Part shown: piece by piece, positions 56,898 to 64,000 of the stretch | Position numbering within the stretch: the first letter of the stretch is position 1 | Layout of the letters: every line of letters begins with the position of its first letter | NCBI RefSeq assembly: GCF_050896395.1 | Contig: NZ_JBPBBA010000002.1 | Location: 62,001 to 126,000 of the forward strand | Source of the DNA: Nioella aestuarii | GTDB lineage: Bacteria > Pseudomonadota > Alphaproteobacteria > Rhodobacterales > Rhodobacteraceae | Direction: 5' to 3' | DNA: 64,000 nt | Position numbers and translations under genes: made by a program | Notes under the pieces: model-generated | The model's input: the letters and a program-made list of their open reading frames with translations, nothing else | Database searches by the model: none | What the model was told of the DNA's origin: nothing

Positions 56898-57557
56898 ATG
56901 CTCGAGTTTTCGAATGTCTCCAAGTCCTTCTGGACGGGCACACAGCGCAAGGTCATTCTTGACCGGGCCTCTTTTCGTGTCGAACTGGGACAGTCACTCG
57001 GGATCCTTGCACCAAATGGAACCGGCAAGACGACCTTGATCAACATGATGGCCGGTCTGGAAAAACCTGACGAGGGCGAGATCACCCGCGCTTGCCGCAT
57101 CTCGTTCCCGCTTGGGTTCATGGGAGGCGTCATTCCCAGCCTTTCTGCCACAGAAAACAGCCGCTACATCGCCCAACTTTATGGGCTGGACCCAGACTAT
57201 GTGGAAGCGTTCTGCCGGTGGGTTTGTGACCTGGAAGAATATTTTGACCGCCCGCTCGGGACGTATTCAGCGGGCATGAAGGCCCGGTTCCAGTTTTCTC
57301 TGCTACTGGCGCTGGAATTCGATATATACCTGATCGACGAAGGCATGCCGCGAACGACCGACGCCAATTTCAATCGCAAGGCAGGCACGATCCTTGCGGA
57401 AAGGCTGAAATCAGCAACCGTGATTATCGTGTCCCACCAAGCGGAAACGCTGGAGAAGTTCGCAAGACGCGCCGCCGTATTGAAGGACGGTCAGTTTTAT
57501 CAGTTCGACTCTCTCGAAGAGGCTAAGAGACTTTATGACTATGAAACCCAGGGGTAA
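56898..57557 (+). CDS. KpsT-like capsule polysaccharide ABC transporter, ATPase
   Basis: The 219-residue protein (ATG 56898, AGGG upstream) is an ABC ATPase of the polysaccharide export type. The Walker A is G-I-L-A-P-N-G-T-G-K-T-T, the signature is Y-S-A-G-M-K-A-R and the Walker B with the catalytic Glu is Y-L-I-D-E-G-M-P. KpsT/CtrD/BexA ATPases drive capsule export together with a KpsM permease, but no permease gene is adjacent here, so KpsM must be encoded elsewhere or the complex is unusual. Its end overlaps the KpsE-like start by 23 bases. Confidence 0.85.
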   Translation: MLEFSNVSKSFWTGTQRKVILDRASFRVELGQSLGILAPNGTGKTTLINMMAGLEKPDEGEITRACRISFPLGFMGGVIPSLSATENSRYIAQLYGLDPDYVEAFCRWVCDLEEYFDRPLGTYSAGMKARFQFSLLLALEFDIYLIDEGMPRTTDANFNRKAGTILAERLKSATVIIVSHQAETLEKFARRAAVLKDGQFYQFDSLEEAKRLYDYETQG

Positions 57558-59202
57558 GAAATTCCGCATTCGGCGCACCGGCCCGACCGCCCCGGTTGGG
57601 GAAACGCGCCGTGTCGCAGAAGAATCGCTTGGCGGACCCGTCGAAGATGGGTTCGGCGACATGCGGTTCCCGACTGCCGATGCACCTGCGGCTCAACCTG
57701 GTTCGCCCCAACAGCCTGCGCAACGCCAGACCCAGGGCATGACGATCGAGGAAGAACTGGCCGCGATCCGGTCCGAAGGGTTGACTGGGCGCCAGTTGCG
57801 CATGGCACGCAGGACCGCGCAGAAACACGGGCTGCAACCCGCTTCCGATTTCGATGCCGTCCGGCTTCTGCGCCGTCAGGGGATCGACCCGTTCGAACGG
57901 TCGAACATGCTGGAACTTGTGGTCAATGAAGGCCAACAGCGGGCCGAGGCACAACCGCGCCTGCCCGCGACCGTGCGTCAGCCCGGTGTTCCAGCCGCCG
58001 CCCCGCAAATGGCGCCGGCCATGGCCGCCCCGCCAACGCTGGATGATGCCGCCCGCGCGCAGGAAATTCTGCGCATGCAACGCGATATCGCTGCACGCCG
58101 TCGCAAGCGGCTGGTGCTGCTGTTCGCGCGTCTCATGGCCTTCGTGATGCTGCCGACGATGCTGGTAGGGTATTACTACTACAATATCGCGACCCCGATG
58201 TACGCGACCACCACCCTGTTCCAAATTCAGAAAGCAGAAAGCTCCAGCCCTGCGGGGGGACTTGGCGGCCTGCTTGGCGGCACAACTTTCGCCACTGTGC
58301 AGGATTCCATCGCCGTGCAGAGCTTTCTTGAAAGCCGCGAAGCGATGCTGCTTCTGGACGAGGAACTGGGCCTGCGGGAACACTTCTCAGCCCCGGATAT
58401 CGACCCTTTGAACCGGTTGGCCCCCGACGCTTCGACCGAAGATCTTTACGCACTTTATTCGCGCCACCTGACCATTGGGTATGACCCGACCGAGGGTATG
58501 GTCCGGATGGAAGTTCTTGCAGCCGATCCGCAGCTGTCAGCCGCTTTCTCTCAGGCGCTGCTGCGCTATGCAGAGGAACGCGTCGATCAGATGTCGCATC
58601 GCTTGCGTGATGACCAGATGTCCGGTGCCCGCGAAAGCTATGCTTCTGCCGAAGACGCGCTTGCCGCCGCTCAATTGCGGGTGGTGAACCTGCAAGAGCA
58701 GACCGGTATCCTCAGTTCCGAAGCTGAAGTCGGCGCGCTGTTCAACCAGATCTCCACCTTCGAGATCCAGTTGCAGAACGAACGCCTGCGGCTGGATGAA
58801 CTGCAATCAGTAGACCGCCCGAACCAGACCCGCGTGGAAGTGGCAGAACGCAATATCGCCCGGCTGGAAGCCCTGATCGCCGAGCTTCGGTCCTCGATGA
58901 CCGAGGATGCAAACAGTCAGGTTTCGCTTGCACGCATCAGCTCGGAGCTTGCCGTGGCACAGGCCGATCTGCAAACCCGCCAACTGATGCTGAGCCAGGC
59001 GCTTCAGGCGCTCGAGAGTGCCCGGCTGGAGGCCGAGCGGCAATCGCTCTACCTCACCATCAGCGTGAACCCGGTGGCCCCGGACGAAGCGGCATTCCCG
59101 CGCAAACTGGAAAACACTCTACTTGCCTTCCTGATCTTTTCTGGCATTTACCTGATGCTGTCGATGACGGCCTCAATTCTCAGAGAACAGGTATCCGCCT
59201 AA
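57535..59202 (+). CDS. KpsE/CtrB-like capsule export inner-membrane protein
   Basis: The 555-residue protein has a cytosolic Pro/Gln-rich N-terminal extension of about 190 residues, a membrane helix near 193-216 (V-L-L-F-A-R-L-M-A-F-V-M-L-P), a long periplasmic helical region with coiled coils (about 350-520) and a C-terminal membrane helix (about 533-552). This two-helix, Wzz-like layout is that of KpsE/BexC/CtrB, which bridges the inner membrane exporter to the outer-membrane channel. The extension is longer than usual. The start is at 57535 or 57541. Confidence 0.85.
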   Translation: MTMKPRGKKFRIRRTGPTAPVGETRRVAEESLGGPVEDGFGDMRFPTADAPAAQPGSPQQPAQRQTQGMTIEEELAAIRSEGLTGRQLRMARRTAQKHGLQPASDFDAVRLLRRQGIDPFERSNMLELVVNEGQQRAEAQPRLPATVRQPGVPAAAPQMAPAMAAPPTLDDAARAQEILRMQRDIAARRRKRLVLLFARLMAFVMLPTMLVGYYYYNIATPMYATTTLFQIQKAESSSPAGGLGGLLGGTTFATVQDSIAVQSFLESREAMLLLDEELGLREHFSAPDIDPLNRLAPDASTEDLYALYSRHLTIGYDPTEGMVRMEVLAADPQLSAAFSQALLRYAEERVDQMSHRLRDDQMSGARESYASAEDALAAAQLRVVNLQEQTGILSSEAEVGALFNQISTFEIQLQNERLRLDELQSVDRPNQTRVEVAERNIARLEALIAELRSSMTEDANSQVSLARISSELAVAQADLQTRQLMLSQALQALESARLEAERQSLYLTISVNPVAPDEAAFPRKLENTLLAFLIFSGIYLMLSMTASILREQVSA

Positions 59203-59205
59203 CCC

Positions 59206-60039
59206 ATGAAACATGTTTCGATCGGAAAGATCACCTCCGGCAATGACCTTCCGCTGACGGTCATTGCCGGTCCCTGCCAATTGGAAACCCTTGACCATGC
59301 CCGGATGATTGCCGAGCAGATGGCTGCAGCCTGCGAGAAAGCGGGCGCGCAATATGTGTTCAAGGCAAGCTATGACAAGGCCAACCGCACCAGCCTCGGC
59401 GGAAAGCGCGGTGTTGGCATGGACGAGGGTCTGACAATCCTTTCCAAAATTGGCGCAGAGTTCGGTTGCCCCGTGCTGACGGACATCCATTCCGAAGCAC
59501 AATGCGCCCCCGCGGCCCAGGCTGTAGACATCCTGCAAATTCCCGCGTTCCTGTGCCGTCAGACTGATCTGCTGCTGGCCGCTGGCGAAACCGGGGCCGC
59601 GATCAACGTCAAGAAGGGGCAGTTTCTGGCCCCCTGGGACATGGCCAATGTGGTCAGCAAGCTGGAAAGCACGGGCAATGAACGGCTGCTTTTGACCGAG
59701 CGTGGCACCAGTTTCGGCTACAACACTCTGGTCGCGGATATGCGCGGCCTGCCGATCATGGCGCAGTCCGGCTATCCGGTGGTGATGGACGCCACACATT
59801 CAGTGCAGCAGCCCGGCGGCCAAGGCGGATCATCTGGCGGTCAGCGAGAATTTGCCCCGGTTATGGCACGCGCTGCAGTGTCGCTTGGCATCGCGGCGGT
59901 TTTCATCGAAACCCATGAGGATCCGGACAACGCCCCCTCCGACGGGCCCAACATGATCCCGCTAACCCAGATGCCGCAGCTTGTGGCCAGCTTGATGAAA
60001 TTTGATGCCTTGGCAAAAGCGGACCCGATTCGCCTCTGA
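59206..60039 (+). CDS. kdsA: 3-Deoxy-8-phosphooctulonate synthase (Kdo-8-P synthase)
   Basis: The 277-residue enzyme matches KdsA: V-I-A-G-P-C-Q-L-E near residue 20, F-K-A-S-Y-D-K-A-N-R-T-S, and D-A-T-H-S-V-Q-Q-P-G-G. It condenses arabinose 5-phosphate with phosphoenolpyruvate to make the precursor of Kdo for lipid A core and Kdo-linked capsule. It begins 3 bases after the KpsE-like gene, which points to a capsule whose lipid anchor contains poly-Kdo, as in group 2 capsules. Confidence 0.96.
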   Translation: MKHVSIGKITSGNDLPLTVIAGPCQLETLDHARMIAEQMAAACEKAGAQYVFKASYDKANRTSLGGKRGVGMDEGLTILSKIGAEFGCPVLTDIHSEAQCAPAAQAVDILQIPAFLCRQTDLLLAAGETGAAINVKKGQFLAPWDMANVVSKLESTGNERLLLTERGTSFGYNTLVADMRGLPIMAQSGYPVVMDATHSVQQPGGQGGSSGGQREFAPVMARAAVSLGIAAVFIETHEDPDNAPSDGPNMIPLTQMPQLVASLMKFDALAKADPIRL

Positions 60040-60055
60040 CTTTTAGGAGTTTTCC

Positions 60056-61552
60056 ATGACCAAACCCCATTCCGACGTCACCCAGAACACCTGGGCCTTT
60101 CTGCGAGACCCGATGATCGCACCCACGGGTTTTCGCGAATACGATGCCCGCTGGAAATTCCCTGATGAGATCAACCTGCCGGGCATCACCGCGCTTGGGC
60201 TTGGTCTTGGCACCCAGATGCACGAAGCAGGGATCGAGCCGGTCATCGCCGTTGGCAATGACTACCGCGACTATTCGCTGTCGGTGAAGAATGCGCTGAT
60301 CCTCGGGCTGATGCAGGCGGGTGTTCAGGTCAAGGATATTGGCCCCGCCCTTTCGCCCATGGCTTATTTCGCCCAGTTCCATCTGGATGCGCCCGCCGTG
60401 GCGATGGTGACGGCCAGCCACAACCCCAATGGCTGGACCGGGGTCAAGATGGGCTTTCAGCGCCCGCTGACACATGGCCCGGTGGAAATGGCCCGCCTGC
60501 GCGATATCGTATTGGGCGGTGAAGGCGTGGCGCGGCCCGGTGGCGGCTATGAATTCGTTGAAGGCGTGCGTGAGGCATATCTCGATGACCTCGTGGGCGA
60601 CTTCAAGATGACCCGCAAACTGCGCGTTGTCTGTGCAACGGGGAACGGCACCGCTTCGGCCTTTGCGCCCGAGTTGTTCGAGCGGTTGGGGGTCGAAGTT
60701 GTCCCCTCCCACAACGCGCTCGATTACACCTTCCCGCATTACAACCCCAACCCCGAGGCGATGGAGATGCTGCACGACATGTCCGCCACGGTGAAGGACA
60801 GCGGCGCCGATCTGGCGCTTGGTTTTGACGGGGACGGCGACCGCTGTGGCGTTGTCGATAACGAAGGTGAGGAGATCTTTGCCGACAAGGTGGGCGTGAT
60901 CATGGCCCGTGATCTGGCCAAGCTATACCCGGGATCGACCTTCGTGGCGGATGTAAAATCCACCGGCCTCTATGCCTCTGACCCGGAGCTGAAGGCACAT
61001 GGCGTCAAAGCCGACTACTGGAAGACAGGGCACAGCCACATGAAACGCCGGGTACATGAACTGGGCGCGCTGGCAGGGTTCGAGAAATCTGGGCACTACT
61101 TCCTGGCGGAACCCATTGGACGTGGATACGACTGCGGCATGCGCGTTGCTGTGGAGATCTGCAAACTGCTGGATCGCAACCCCGACATGTCGATGGCCGA
61201 TCTGCGCCGGGCACTGCCAGTGACCTATTCCTCGCCCACCATGTCACCCTGGTGCGCGGATACCGAGAAATACGGTGTCCTGGAGCGGTTGGTGGAGAAG
61301 CTGGTCGCACGCCACGCTGAAGGCGGATCGCTCGGCGGGCAAAAGATCGTCGATGTGGTCACGGTGAACGGCGCACGGGTGATGCTTGAAAACGGTGGCT
61401 GGGGCCTCGTCCGCGCCTCGTCCAACACGCCCAACCTGGTGGTTGTCTGCGAAAGCCCCGAGAGCGAGGCGGAACTGCGCGCGATTTTCCACGATCTTGA
61501 TGCCGTGATCCGCACCGAACCCGGCGTCGGTGACTACGACCAGACGATCTGA
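60056..61552 (+). CDS. Phosphomannomutase/phosphoglucomutase
   Basis: The 498-residue enzyme is of the alpha-D-phosphohexomutase family (AlgC/ManB-like): phosphoserine loop T-A-S-H-N-P-N-G near residue 120, metal loop D-G-D-G-D-R near 257-262, and a sugar-binding loop with E-K-S-G-H-Y. It interconverts hexose 6- and 1-phosphates, supplying GDP-mannose or UDP-glucose precursors. It starts 16 bases after kdsA and ends the capsule-type unit; palindromic terminator-like DNA follows. Confidence 0.92.
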   Translation: MTKPHSDVTQNTWAFLRDPMIAPTGFREYDARWKFPDEINLPGITALGLGLGTQMHEAGIEPVIAVGNDYRDYSLSVKNALILGLMQAGVQVKDIGPALSPMAYFAQFHLDAPAVAMVTASHNPNGWTGVKMGFQRPLTHGPVEMARLRDIVLGGEGVARPGGGYEFVEGVREAYLDDLVGDFKMTRKLRVVCATGNGTASAFAPELFERLGVEVVPSHNALDYTFPHYNPNPEAMEMLHDMSATVKDSGADLALGFDGDGDRCGVVDNEGEEIFADKVGVIMARDLAKLYPGSTFVADVKSTGLYASDPELKAHGVKADYWKTGHSHMKRRVHELGALAGFEKSGHYFLAEPIGRGYDCGMRVAVEICKLLDRNPDMSMADLRRALPVTYSSPTMSPWCADTEKYGVLERLVEKLVARHAEGGSLGGQKIVDVVTVNGARVMLENGGWGLVRASSNTPNLVVVCESPESEAELRAIFHDLDAVIRTEPGVGDYDQTI

Positions 61553-61565
61553 CAGGGGCGCGGGG

Positions 61566-61596
61566 AAGGATCTTGCAAGATCCTTGCAAGGATTTT
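61566..61596 (+). terminator. Overlapping palindromes after the hexomutase gene
   Basis: AAGGATCTTGCAAGATCCTT (61566-61585) is a perfect 20-bp palindrome, and it overlaps a second palindrome ATCCTTGCAAGGAT (61580-61593) that ends in TTTT. Each central arm can pair with either neighbour, so two alternative hairpins are possible. The last gives a terminator-like shape on the plus strand. Confidence 0.6.
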
Positions 61597-61681
61597 CGCC
61601 CGCCCCGCCGCAATGTCACGCTTTATTGGGCTGCCGAAGCACATTACGCTTTCGGCAGCCTTTATTTCTTCGAGACATGCC

Positions 61682-63004
61682 ATGCGCCTATTTTTGATCC
61701 TGCTTTGCTTCGCCTTGCCTCTGGCGGTCCATGCGCAGGAGGCAACCCAGCCTGATACCACAATATCAGTCGAAAATTCCGTTCAGCAGGATGCCGCCAT
61801 CGCCGTGCGTATCCGCGAGATCATTCACCAGCTCGACGGGTATGAAAACGTCGCCGTCTATGTCTCGGATGGCATCGTCACCCTGCGCGGAACCACGCTG
61901 GATGCCGCCACAGCTGAGGCGCTGACCGGGCTTGTCGCACGCGTGGAAGGCGTCGTGGCAATTGAGAACGAAGTCACGGAGACGACCGACGTCGTGGAAC
62001 GCCTGACCCCTGCTGTTGAGCGGCTCTGGAATAGGCTGGAGCAGACCATTGCCTTCCTGCCCCTGCTGATGGTGGCGTTTTTGGCCGGGCTGCTAGTGGC
62101 CTGGGCCGGCTACATGATTGCCCGCATGAAGAACCCATGGGACCGGATCGCGCCCAATGCCTTCATCGCAGATATCTACCGCCAGATTGTGCGGTTGTTC
62201 TTCGTCGTTCTTGGCATTGTTCTGGCCCTTGATTTGTTGAACCTCACGGCGCTTTTGTCCACCATTCTGGGGGCAGCCGGGATCGTCGGCCTTGCCATAG
62301 GCTTCGCGGTTCGCGACACGGTGGAGAACTTCATCGCCTCCATCATGCTGTCCATGCGTCAACCGTTCCGACCCAAGGATCTGGTGGAAATCGAGGGAGA
62401 CACTGGCCATGTCATCCGGCTGACCAGCCGCGCCACGATCCTGCTGTCACCAGATGGTAACCATATCCGCATACCGAACTCCAAGGTCTTCAGTTCCCGG
62501 ATCGTGAACTACACCCGCAACGATGAACGTCGCTTCACCTTCACGCTCGGCGTGGACGCAAACGCCGATATCGCCGAGGCGCAGGAGATCATTCTGGGGG
62601 CGTTGAGCGAACTGCCCTATCTTCTGAAAACCCCTGGCCCGTCGACTTGGGTCGAAGAAGTTGGTGACAGCAATATCACCATCACCGCCGCCGGATGGGT
62701 CAAGCAGCATGAAACCGGCCTGTTCATGGCGCGGGGTGAGGCGATCCGGCTGGCCAAGGCGCGGCTGGAAGAGGCCGGAATCACCCTGCCCGAACCCACC
62801 TATCGTCTGATCACCGATTCCACGATTCGGCCCGCCCCGGCTCGAAGCGCCAAAGCCCCCGGCGATGCTCTGGACGAGGTCGCGCCCGTTGTTGCCATGC
62901 CGGTCCACGCGGAGGATATGCAGGAATTGCAACGCATTGTGGACGCCGAACGAGCGGAAACGGCGCATGATGATCTTCTGACCCGAGAGGCCCCGCAGGA
63001 ATAG
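61682..63004 (+). CDS. MscS-family mechanosensitive channel with N-terminal BON domain
   Basis: The 440-residue protein from ATG 61682 has a signal peptide ending V-H-A-Q, then a BON domain (about residues 40-100: G-Y-E-N-V-A-V-Y-V-S-D-G-I-V-T-L-R-G and V-E-G-V-V-A-I-E-N), then several membrane helices and an MscS core with G-L-A-I-G-F-A-V-R-D-T-V-E-N-F-I-A and D-L-V-E-I. BON domains bind phospholipid and can sit in the periplasm, so the channel may sense the outer face of the membrane. Hypoosmotic release of solutes is inferred from the family. The tail is acidic. Confidence 0.9.
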   Translation: MRLFLILLCFALPLAVHAQEATQPDTTISVENSVQQDAAIAVRIREIIHQLDGYENVAVYVSDGIVTLRGTTLDAATAEALTGLVARVEGVVAIENEVTETTDVVERLTPAVERLWNRLEQTIAFLPLLMVAFLAGLLVAWAGYMIARMKNPWDRIAPNAFIADIYRQIVRLFFVVLGIVLALDLLNLTALLSTILGAAGIVGLAIGFAVRDTVENFIASIMLSMRQPFRPKDLVEIEGDTGHVIRLTSRATILLSPDGNHIRIPNSKVFSSRIVNYTRNDERRFTFTLGVDANADIAEAQEIILGALSELPYLLKTPGPSTWVEEVGDSNITITAAGWVKQHETGLFMARGEAIRLAKARLEEAGITLPEPTYRLITDSTIRPAPARSAKAPGDALDEVAPVVAMPVHAEDMQELQRIVDAERAETAHDDLLTREAPQE

Positions 63005-63078
63005 TCGAAACGGGACTGTTTTTTTGCCCTAAGGGTCTTGATCCCGCGCGGCGGGCGGCGTAACTAGCGCGTCACGGT

Positions 63079-63153
63079 TGGGGTGTAGCCAAGCGGTAAG
63101 GCAGCGGTTTTTGGTACCGTGTACCGTAGGTTCGAATCCTACCACCCCAGCCA
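63079..63153 (+). tRNA. tRNA-Gln (anticodon TTG)
   Basis: A complete cloverleaf reads from 63079 to 63153 including an encoded CCA. The acceptor TGGGGTG pairs with CACCCCA; the D stem is GCC/GGC, the anticodon stem GCGGT/ACCGT with loop TTTTGGT and anticodon TTG at 63111-63113, and the T arm GTAGG-TTCGAAT-CCTAC. The T-G first pair of the acceptor is unusual but seen for tRNA-Gln. It reads CAA (and CAG by wobble). Confidence 0.95.
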
Positions 63154-63335
63154 AGTACTTACCCATATTCAGACTAGTCTTGATTCGGTGCAGATAGTGC
63201 CGTGCTTTCCGTGGCTTGGCACGACGGGTTTCTTGGAGAGACTCGAGTACGCGCGCAGGTCTAGCCGATTTCTGGCCGCAGTCTCTGTTTGCGATTCCGA
63301 CGGTACGAGTTTGAGGAGTTGTGGGGCGTTTCGGT

Positions 63336-64000
63336 TTACAGGTTCGCGAACTGCTCACGCTGTTCTGCCCATGAAGCCGGTATGCCCGACTTGATGAGAT
63401 AGTCGGACGTCAGGCCATCGGGCTGCTGTCCGATAGAGATGGCGTCGAGAACGTCTGGCGCGAGCAGCGCGAGATCAACAACATCCTGCACCCGACGTTT
63501 TGACGTGCCCTCAGCCTGAGCGATCTCCGAGAAGGGTACTCCTTCGATGATCATCGCCATCCACCGCTGCGCCTTGACGATGTTTTGGACGAGCGTCCGG
63601 TCGATCTCAGGTGGGGAATCCCCCAGATGCAGCTTCAGCTCGACCCCGCGTCGGCGCATCCGGAACGGCGACGTGAGGACCAGTTCATCTGTGTTGATCC
63701 GGCCTGCATCACAGTCTAGGGCGCGGGCGAGTTCGCCTTGGTTCAAACGGACTGTCAGCGTTCCGGGGATCAGGTCGGCCCGTTCAACCAAACCCAGACA
63801 GTGCTTTGGTTGCCCGATGGCATGCAATCTCTCTGATTTTGCAGAAACCTCTGATGCGGACAGATCCCGGATCAGCCGCGCTGTACAATCGTGGCGCTGC
63901 AGATGGTCTCTGAGCAGATCGGCAATCAGTCCCTCCAGTTGCTCCGCGGGCAGCCGCCAGGCGTCCGGGTGCTTTTTGCTCCGATCTTTCACAAGCCTGT
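63336..64000 (-). CDS. Serine recombinase, C-terminal part (gene runs past window end)
   Basis: The frame is open to the right edge of the window, so the N-terminal catalytic resolvase domain is not visible. The 218-plus residues present match the tail of large serine recombinases: W-R-L-P-A-E-Q-L-E as the usual post-zinc-ribbon start, a helical middle, and F-S-E-I-A-Q-A-E-G-T-S-K-R-R-V-Q-D-V-V with G-L-T-S-D-Y-L-I and final P-A-S-W-A-E-Q-R. The catalytic serine and the zinc cysteines lie outside. Beside tRNA-Gln, it probably marks one end of an integrated element. Whether the gene is whole cannot be judged here. Confidence 0.8.
   Translation of the reverse strand, partial: RLVKDRSKKHPDAWRLPAEQLEGLIADLLRDHLQRHDCTARLIRDLSASEVSAKSERLHAIGQPKHCLGLVERADLIPGTLTVRLNQGELARALDCDAGRINTDELVLTSPFRMRRRGVELKLHLGDSPPEIDRTLVQNIVKAQRWMAMIIEGVPFSEIAQAEGTSKRRVQDVVDLALLAPDVLDAISIGQQPDGLTSDYLIKSGIPASWAEQREQFANL

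Overview
The window looks like a chromosomal stretch of a Rhodobacteraceae bacterium (Roseobacter-like Alphaproteobacteria). The DNA is GC-rich with dense, often overlapping genes. Markers of the group are an AapJQMP/BztABCD amino-acid transporter, a luxR-luxI pair beside the ribosomal operon, an ATP12 chaperone, a zinc-type adenylate kinase in the spc operon, an FeS-BCP photolyase and an mre/rod cluster. This assignment rests on gene content only; no rRNA or species marker was compared.

Layout. 1-3.0 kb (+): end of a MOSC protein, engB, argB, a cluster-binding ferredoxin-like protein and a SixA-like phosphatase. 3.0-7.6 kb (-): aapJ-aapQ-aapM-aapP, closed by an intrinsic terminator and carrying a strong intercistronic hairpin after aapJ. 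7.8-12.0 kb (-): rarA, crcB, an RluA-family pseudouridine synthase, an HAD phosphatase and ATP12. 12.0-13.6 kb: luxR-luxI (-) and a small divergent ORF. 13.6-19.3 kb (-): rplO-secY-adk-(small secreted protein)-rpsM-rpsK-rpoA-rplQ. rplO is not preceded by rpmD here; about 410 non-coding bases and a MATE gene lie upstream instead. 21.2-22.2 kb: two neighbouring secreted genes related to the mannan-binding lectin MVL, with matching upstream regions. 22.3-30.3 kb: a GFA protein, gltX, a SulP transporter, a Tat-type metallo-hydrolase, small metabolic and hypothetical genes, and soxR facing a VOC gene across a SoxR-type operator.

30.3-41.4 kb: nadE, an 18-repeat secreted MORN protein made by doubling a 9-repeat block, a second GFA protein, photolyase-SDR, a glutathione transferase, and a BTAD/TPR regulator divergent from a methyltransferase-SDR pair. 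41.5-43.4 kb: leuA behind an apparent leucine-rich leader peptide and alternative hairpins. 43.4-45.5 kb (-): an Ldh-family oxidoreductase and a membrane acyltransferase. 45.8-52.4 kb (+): mreB-mreC-mreD-mrdA-rodA and a GhrA-like dehydrogenase. 52.4-53.8 kb (-): a SseB-like protein and a uracil-DNA glycosylase family protein. 54.0-56.7 kb (+): arsR-type regulator with a perfect palindromic operator, ArsP-like permease and nhaA. 56.9-61.6 kb (+): a capsule-type unit (KpsT-like ATPase, KpsE-like protein, kdsA, phosphomannomutase/phosphoglucomutase) behind a promoter, palindrome and leader hairpin. 61.7-63.0 kb: a BON-MscS channel. The window ends with tRNA-Gln(TTG) and the C-terminal part of a large serine recombinase, a probable edge of a mobile element.

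No single system can be called new with certainty. The strongest leads are the MVL-like gene pair with shared promoter architecture, the 9+9 MORN duplication, the leuA leader, the BTAD-regulated methyltransferase/SDR unit and the kpsT leader region.
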